This document shows positions 5,706 to 9,462 of a DNA stretch of 9,462 bases, piece by piece. Each line of letters opens with the position of its first letter. Within the stretch, counting starts at the first letter, position 1. The stretch is taken from positions 1 to 9,462 of the forward strand of contig JAFPBC010000087.1 in NCBI GenBank assembly GCA_017390595.1. Reading direction: 5' to 3'. This DNA is from Selenomonadales bacterium. Its GTDB lineage: Bacteria > Bacillota > Negativicutes > RGIG982. The translations under genes and the position numbers were made by a program. Below the pieces are notes generated by a model. That model was not told where the DNA came from, did not search any database, and saw nothing but the letters and a program-made list of their open reading frames with translations.

Positions 5706-5750
5706 TAGATGTTCTTATCTTTCATTTCTCGAAAAACAGCGGACCATCTA
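5706..5750 (-). promoter_or_regulatory. Possible L19 leader structure
   Basis: In the 71-nt leader of rplS, TAGATG (minus 5750-5745) can pair with CATCTA (5711-5706), enclosing about 33 nt and ending a few bases before the AGGAGG site. Autoregulatory leaders upstream of rplS are known in Firmicutes (the L19 leader family). Whether this matches that family cannot be decided without a covariance-model search. Confidence 0.35.
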
Positions 5751-5764
5751 CATTACCCTTATGT

Positions 5765-5793
5765 ATTATACACAAGCCAAAGTGATTTTTCAA
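5765..5793 (-). promoter_or_regulatory. Sigma-A promoter for rplS
   Basis: TTGAAA (minus 5793-5788) and a perfect TATAAT (5770-5765) are spaced by 17 bp. The predicted start is near 5758. Phased A-tracts run upstream from the -35 box. It lies downstream of the trmD stop and drives rplS separately from the ffh-trmD operon. Confidence 0.85.
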
Positions 5794-5878
5794 GCTTTTT
5801 TCATCCGTTTTTGGCATAAATTTTGGCAAACGCTCACCATTTCTGCCACACGTCCAAGATACCCGAAATCCACTTATT

Positions 5879-6601
5879 TTATTCACCGAGAAGCTTCTTA
5901 TCCTGCTTCGTAAGTTCTACTTTTTCGAACAGATCGGGGCGTTTTTCGCGCGTGATGAGAAGCGACTGTTTCCGTCTCCACTTCTCGATCTCAGCGTGAT
6001 TTCCCGATAACAGCACATCGGGAACATCATGCCCTTCATACGTGCGTGGTCTCGTATATTGCGGATATTCTAAGAGTCCCGCATAAAAAGAATCCTGCGG
6101 TGCCGAGTCGGCCGACCCGAGCACACCTGCGATATTTCGCGCAACGGAATCCATGATGACCATTGCAGGAAGCTCTCCGCCTGTTAATACATAATCACCG
6201 ATCGACAGCACTTCGTCTGCCAGATATTCTTGCACACGTGCATCGACGCCTTCGTAGTGACCGCACAAAAAAATGAGTTGGTCATACTGCGCGAGCTCGA
6301 TACATTTTTCTTGGTTAAACGTCGTTCCGCTCGGCGCCATCAAGATGACGCGGCGGTTCGGTAAGTTGGTCTTCTGTACGATATCATCTACCGCACGAAA
6401 GAACGGTTCCGGCTTCATCAGCATACCGGCACCACCGCCAAACGGCGTGTCATCGACAATTTTATGTTTATCGTACGCATAATCCCGAAGCTGTGTTGCG
6501 TGTATCTCAAGGAGATCATTCTCCATCGCGCGTTTGATAACGCTATGATTCATCGCACTTTCTATCATCTCGGGAAACAACGTAATTACATCAAATCTCA
6601 T
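5879..6601 (-). CDS. trmD: tRNA (guanine37-N1)-methyltransferase TrmD
   Basis: TrmD uses S-adenosylmethionine to form m1G37 beside the anticodon, which prevents +1 frameshifting. The 240-residue protein begins MRFDVITLFPEM and has the SPOUT-family knot region: LMAPSGTTFNQ (87-97), FLCGHYEGVDARV (111-123) and LSIGDYVLTGGELPAM (132-147). Arg155 and Asp170 (in QDSF) match the catalytic Arg154 and Asp169 of the E. coli enzyme, and the C-terminal domain has the typical LSGNHAEIEKWRRKQSL (198-214). The ATG overlaps the rimM TGA by four bases, and GGAAG lies just upstream within rimM. No clear terminator follows, so some read-through into rplS is possible. Confidence 0.98.
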   Translation of the reverse strand: MRFDVITLFPEMIESAMNHSVIKRAMENDLLEIHATQLRDYAYDKHKIVDDTPFGGGAGMLMKPEPFFRAVDDIVQKTNLPNRRVILMAPSGTTFNQEKCIELAQYDQLIFLCGHYEGVDARVQEYLADEVLSIGDYVLTGGELPAMVIMDSVARNIAGVLGSADSAPQDSFYAGLLEYPQYTRPRTYEGHDVPDVLLSGNHAEIEKWRRKQSLLITREKRPDLFEKVELTKQDKKLLGE

Positions 6602-7101
6602 CTGACTTCCAACTCTTCCTCTTTGATAACGACCATTTTCTGTGCTTTCAAGTCGATCAATTTTACAACGCGCTTCAAGGCAGGGATAAGCGTCTGCTCT
6701 TTGCCCTTCTGCGCGACATATACATCATTACTGCCTGTCTCGATAATATTGACGATCTTGCCGATATAGTCACCGTTTTCGAGGTAAACCTCAAGACCGA
6801 TGATATCAGCTGTGTAATATTCATCTTCACCAAGCGGAACAGCCAGTTCACGCGGAATACTGAGCATCTGACCGCGCAGCGCATCGACTGCCGTACGATC
6901 ATCATACCCTTTGAATTTTATAAGTACATATTGATTGTGCATTTTGACCGATTGAATCGGAAGGACCGACCCGTTGTCCAACCACAGTTCTTTCAAGTCA
7001 TAAAAACGCTCTTGGTTATCCGTAAGCGGCACAATACGAACATCACCCCGCACACCGTGCGGGGCAACGATTTTTCCAACTATAATAGATGTATTTCGCA
7101 T
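6598..7101 (-). CDS. rimM: 16S rRNA processing protein RimM
   Basis: RimM binds ribosomal protein S19 and assists maturation of the 30S head. The 167-residue protein has an N-terminal RimM domain starting IIVGKIVAPHGVRGDVRI (6-23) and a PRC-barrel domain from about 94 (EYYTADIIGLEV), with GSNDVYVA (123-130) and LIPALKRVVKLID (138-150). The ATG at 7101 is chosen by family alignment. It lies two bases after the ylqD stop (TAGTATG) and has no recognisable Shine-Dalgarno sequence, so it probably depends on coupling to ylqD translation. The in-frame region upstream of 7101 is ylqD read in another frame. The stop overlaps trmD. Confidence 0.95.
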   Translation of the reverse strand: MRNTSIIVGKIVAPHGVRGDVRIVPLTDNQERFYDLKELWLDNGSVLPIQSVKMHNQYVLIKFKGYDDRTAVDALRGQMLSIPRELAVPLGEDEYYTADIIGLEVYLENGDYIGKIVNIIETGSNDVYVAQKGKEQTLIPALKRVVKLIDLKAQKMVVIKEEELEVR

Positions 7102-7102
7102 A

Positions 7103-7510
7103 CTAGTTGCGGAATGCAACGATCTTACCGTCTTCGAGCAAGATCTCGGCATTCATGATACTTTGCATATCATCGCCTACTTTGATCTCAACGAGGCGTT
7201 CGAGCTGACCCTGAACAACTTCAGAACCATTTTCGATCGCTTCCGCTTCTTTCAATTTCTGTAAGAGATGATTTTTAAAGTCGAGTCGTTTTTTGCGTTC
7301 CATGTCAATTTTCTGACGCAGAGCAGGAAGCCCTTGTGCATCTACCTTGGCTTGTTCAGTCAACATTCTTTTACCTTGAAACTCAACTTGCTGGATCTCC
7401 AAGTCAACTTTTTTGATATTGTCTTGAATTTCCGCGACCATTTTGCGTTTCAATTCATCGGTAACTTTTGCTTTAATGGTGACTGGACATTTTAATGTCA
7501 TGCGGTCCAT
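7103..7510 (-). CDS. ylqD: YlqD family protein
   Basis: This 135-residue soluble protein of unknown function matches the YlqD family in both sequence style and position, between khpA and rimM. Residues about 16-110 are rich in Lys, Glu, Gln and Leu with long stretches free of Gly and Pro, suggesting a coiled coil; a short C-terminal segment (EIKVGDDMQSIMNAEILLED, 108-127) looks like a small folded cap. The ATG at 7510 follows AGGTGGG with about five-base spacing; a second in-frame ATG is three codons later. Cys8 is the only cysteine. The gap to khpA is 17 bp, and it ends two bases before rimM. Its retention in the ffh-trmD operon suggests a link to ribosome or SRP function, but none is established. 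Confidence 0.85.
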   Translation of the reverse strand: MDRMTLKCPVTIKAKVTDELKRKMVAEIQDNIKKVDLEIQQVEFQGKRMLTEQAKVDAQGLPALRQKIDMERKKRLDFKNHLLQKLKEAEAIENGSEVVQGQLERLVEIKVGDDMQSIMNAEILLEDGKIVAFRN

Positions 7511-7527
7511 GATAGCCCACCTTTGAA

Positions 7528-7764
7528 TTAAATGATTTCCACCGTTGCTTGTTTGTTTTCACAAACAGCAGCAGCTTTTATAACTGTGCGCAAGGCTTTG
7601 GCGATACGACCTTGTTTGCCGATCACCTTTCCCATATCCGACGGAGCGACCCGAAGTTCGAATACAGTTACTGCACCATCTTCACGCTCTTCAACAGTTA
7701 CTTGGTCAGGATATTCCACTAAAGATTTAGCAATCACTTCAACGAGTTCCTTCACGGTTATCAC
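7528..7764 (-). CDS. khpA: KH-domain RNA-binding protein KhpA (YlqC)
   Basis: KhpA is a small RNA-binding protein; in other Firmicutes it pairs with KhpB and affects cell elongation and sRNA-mRNA interactions. The 78-residue protein is a single KH domain, with the RNA-contacting GxxG loop as GKQG (49-52) in APSDMGKVIGKQGRIAKALR (40-59). The start is GTG at 7764, overlapping the rpsP TGA by four bases (GTGA), without a strong ribosome-binding site, which suggests translational coupling to rpsP. The position directly after rpsP is the conserved one. Confidence 0.94.
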   Translation of the reverse strand: MITVKELVEVIAKSLVEYPDQVTVEEREDGAVTVFELRVAPSDMGKVIGKQGRIAKALRTVIKAAAVCENKQATVEII

Positions 7765-8042
7765 GCTTCTTTCTTGCTTCTTTTCATTTCATCCCATTTT
7801 TTCATGATACCAAGTTTGCTGAACAACGATTTAACCGTATCAGTCGGCTGAGCGCCGTTTGCAAGCCATTTGAATGCTTTTTCTTCATCGATGTTGATCA
7901 TTGCCGGAGTTTTCGTGGAATCATACTGACCGATGATTTCTACGAAACGACCGTCACGCGGGGAACGCGAATCAGCAACTACAACACGGTAGAACGGGCT
8001 TTTTTTCGCACCAAAACGTGCCAAACGAATTTTTACTGCCAC
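7761..8042 (-). CDS. rpsP: 30S ribosomal protein S16
   Basis: S16 is an early-binding protein of the 30S body. From the GTG at 8042 the product is 93 residues, beginning MAVKIRLARFGAKKSPFYRV as in nearly all S16 proteins, followed by DSRSPRDGRFVEIIGQYDS and the NIDEEKAFKWLANGAQPTDTV segment. An in-frame GTG three codons upstream (8051) falls inside the ribosome-binding site and cannot be the start. The stop overlaps khpA, and the gene begins 27 bp after ffh. Confidence 0.98.
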   Translation of the reverse strand: MAVKIRLARFGAKKSPFYRVVVADSRSPRDGRFVEIIGQYDSTKTPAMINIDEEKAFKWLANGAQPTDTVKSLFSKLGIMKKWDEMKRSKKEA

Positions 8043-8047
8043 ACTAC

Positions 8048-8058
8048 TCACCTCCTTT
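8048..8058 (-). promoter_or_regulatory. Full-length Shine-Dalgarno for rpsP
   Basis: AAAGGAGGTGA matches eleven consecutive bases of the complement of the usual 16S rRNA 3' end. It precedes the GTG at 8042 with five bases from the end of the match, and decides the start of rpsP. Confidence 0.9.
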
Positions 8059-8069
8059 ATAGAATAACC

Positions 8070-9419
8070 TTATTTCATGAACGGTAATTTGAAGCCGCCA
8101 AGGCCTCGTTTACTGTTTTTCATACTACGCATTTTTTTCATCATCTTACGCGCTTCGCCGAATTGCTTCAAGAGCTTGTTGACATCTTGTACGCGTGTAC
8201 CGCTGCCCATCGCAATGCGTTTGCGACGACTGCCGTTGATGATCGAGATATCGCGACGTTCTTTCGGCGTCATCGAGCGAATGATCGCTTCGATCTGTCG
8301 GATCTCTTTGCCGTCAAAATCGATATCGCCGAGCTGTTTCTTGATACCACCCATACCCGGGATCATACCCAAGATCTGCTCGAACGAGCCCAATTTGCGA
8401 ACCTGCTGCATCTGCGTGAGGAAGTCATCAAGTGTGAAATCATCCTTACGCATTTTGCGTTCAAGCTCTTCGGCTTGTTCCATGTCGAATGTGCTCTGTG
8501 CTTTTTCGATCAAGCTCAGAACGTCACCCATACCGAGGATACGCGATGCCATTCGGTCGGGATGGAACGGCTCGAGCGCATCGAGTTTTTCGCCCATACC
8601 TGCGAACTTGATCGGACATCCCGTTACCGCTTTGATCGAGAGCGCCGCACCACCGCGTGCGTCCCCGTCAAGTTTCGTAAGGATCGTTCCGTCTACGCCG
8701 AGATCGTTGTTGAACGCTTCTGCCACATTGACGGCATCCTGACCTGTCATCGCATCGACAACAAGGAGCACCTCATGCGGCCCAACCGTTCTCTTGATCG
8801 ATTTCAGCTCGTCCATCAACTGCTCGTTGATATGTAAACGACCCGCGGTATCGATAATTACAACATCATTCGCATACGATTTCGCGTGTGCGATCGCTTC
8901 CTCTGCGATCTGTACGGGACTTACCTCTTGTCCTTTCGAGAATACAGGGATCGAAAGCTGTTCCCCAAGCACCTGGAGCTGTTTGATAGCTGCCGGACGG
9001 TAAATATCGCCTGCGACCAAAAGCGGATTCTTGCCTTGCTTTTTAAGCATACGAGCAAGTTTCCCTGCCGTCGTCGTTTTACCTGCCCCTTGGAGACCGA
9101 CAAGCATGATAACTGTCGGAGGTTTCGGCGAGATCATGATACGACTTTGCGTGCCGCCCATCAATTCCGTCAATTCTTCATTAACGATCTTGATAACGTG
9201 TTGCGCAGGAGTCAAGCTGCTCATGACTTCCTGTCCAACCGCACGCTCTTTGATGCGTTTGACAAAATCTTTTACGACTTTAAAGTTAACGTCTGCTTCC
9301 AAAAGTGCCATCCGAACTTCGCGCATCGCGTCGTTGACATCAGATTCCGACAACTTGCCATGCCCGCGCAGTTTTTTGAACGTATTTTGTAATCGTTCGG
9401 CCAGACCTTCAAAAACCAT
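8070..9419 (-). CDS. ffh: Signal recognition particle protein Ffh
   Basis: Ffh, with 4.5S/6S RNA, binds signal sequences on the ribosome and delivers them to FtsY at the membrane. The 449-residue protein has the N domain (1-90), the G domain with G1 GLQGAGKTTTAGK (108-120), the insertion-box motif DIYRPAA (138-144), DTAGR (190-194), TKLDGDARGGAAL (248-260) and the closing GMGEKLDALEPF (274-285), and an M domain from about 305. The M domain contains GMIPGMGG and the RNA-binding SRRKRIAMGSG (398-408), then a Met- and Lys-rich tail. The ATG at 9419 follows AAGGAGGG; an ATG 21 bases upstream lacks a ribosome-binding site. It is the first complete gene of the operon and is intact. Confidence 0.98.
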   Translation of the reverse strand: MVFEGLAERLQNTFKKLRGHGKLSESDVNDAMREVRMALLEADVNFKVVKDFVKRIKERAVGQEVMSSLTPAQHVIKIVNEELTELMGGTQSRIMISPKPPTVIMLVGLQGAGKTTTAGKLARMLKKQGKNPLLVAGDIYRPAAIKQLQVLGEQLSIPVFSKGQEVSPVQIAEEAIAHAKSYANDVVIIDTAGRLHINEQLMDELKSIKRTVGPHEVLLVVDAMTGQDAVNVAEAFNNDLGVDGTILTKLDGDARGGAALSIKAVTGCPIKFAGMGEKLDALEPFHPDRMASRILGMGDVLSLIEKAQSTFDMEQAEELERKMRKDDFTLDDFLTQMQQVRKLGSFEQILGMIPGMGGIKKQLGDIDFDGKEIRQIEAIIRSMTPKERRDISIINGSRRKRIAMGSGTRVQDVNKLLKQFGEARKMMKKMRSMKNSKRGLGGFKLPFMK

Positions 9420-9420
9420 C

Positions 9421-9462
9421 TTATCCCTCCTTAAAGTCATTCATCAAAGATCGGATCTTTCT
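9421..9462 (-). CDS. Possible end of an upstream gene (YlxM-like?)
   Basis: An open frame entering from the right edge gives 13 residues, RKIRSLMNDFKEG, then TAA one base before the ffh ATG. Such close packing is typical here, and ylxM usually precedes ffh in Firmicutes. A second frame gives KDPIFDE and stops at 9437, so the reading frame cannot be settled from the window. The YlxM name rests on context only. Confidence 0.3.
   Translation of the reverse strand, partial: RKIRSLMNDFKEG

Noticed and set aside
5800..5878. A terminator after trmD
   Set aside because: Only a 5-bp TGGCA/TGCCA pair with a long loop is visible; no GC-rich stem with a T-run.
5512..5913. A plus-strand frame covering the rplS 5' region and the trmD-rplS gap
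   Set aside because: It overlaps conserved rplS and a strong minus-strand promoter; no ribosome-binding site, and composition is not protein-like.
8077..8837. Two long plus-strand frames (221 and 224 codons) opposite ffh
   Set aside because: They are antisense to a clearly conserved gene and have Arg/Ser- or Phe/His-rich composition typical of shadow frames.
1..9462. CRISPR array, insertion sequence, prophage, tRNA or toxin-antitoxin pair
   Set aside because: No spaced direct repeats, transposase or integrase motifs, cloverleaf-like tracts, or small paired toxin-like genes were seen on either strand.

Overview
The window looks like chromosomal housekeeping DNA from a low-to-mid GC Firmicute, most likely a diderm member of the Negativicutes (Selenomonas or Mitsuokella type). 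Four things point there. The block ffh-rpsP-khpA-ylqD-rimM-trmD-rplS-lepB-rbgA is the classic Firmicutes order. Ribosome-binding sites are strong (AAGGAGG type) and promoters are sigma-A-like. RuvC is present, whereas Bacilli use RecU instead. A BofC-like protein lies beside the ruv genes. The lineage is an inference from protein style and gene order, not a measured result.

Left region (1-1223, minus strand): a BofC C-terminal-domain protein closed by a clear terminator, then ruvC and the first 32 codons of ruvA (Holliday-junction processing), which overlap by 4 bases. Positions 1224-1382 form a divergent promoter region with a 12-bp palindrome between the two promoters.

Middle region (1339-3623, plus strand): an extended -10 promoter drives a macrodomain O-acetyl-ADP-ribose deacetylase of the YmdB type. 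It is followed after 27 bp by a two-gene Fe-S scaffold system, a SufC-like ATPase and one short SufB/SufD-like protein. This is the minimal SUF-like (SMS) arrangement, with no sufS, sufU, sufA or second SufB/D paralog beside it. A near-perfect bidirectional hairpin ends this operon and the convergent rbgA gene.

Right region (3638-9462, minus strand): the SRP, ribosome-maturation and secretion block. ffh, rpsP, khpA, ylqD, rimM and trmD are packed with 4-base overlaps or short gaps and look co-transcribed, probably with an upstream gene (ylxM-like) whose last codons enter at the right edge. rplS has its own good promoter, preceded by helically phased A-tracts, and a 71-nt leader that can fold. 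A UUCG-loop hairpin separates rplS from lepB, a terminator follows lepB, and rbgA has an extended -10 promoter and an 18-bp perfect palindrome just before its ribosome-binding site.

I see no mobile element, CRISPR array, tRNA, rRNA or phage gene. No intergenic stretch exceeds 300 bases; the longest is 191 bp, between trmD and rplS. The most interesting parts are the minimal Fe-S operon with paired Cys-Gly-Cys motifs, the BofC-ruv linkage, and several undescribed palindromes or leaders. I do not see convincing evidence of an entirely new system.
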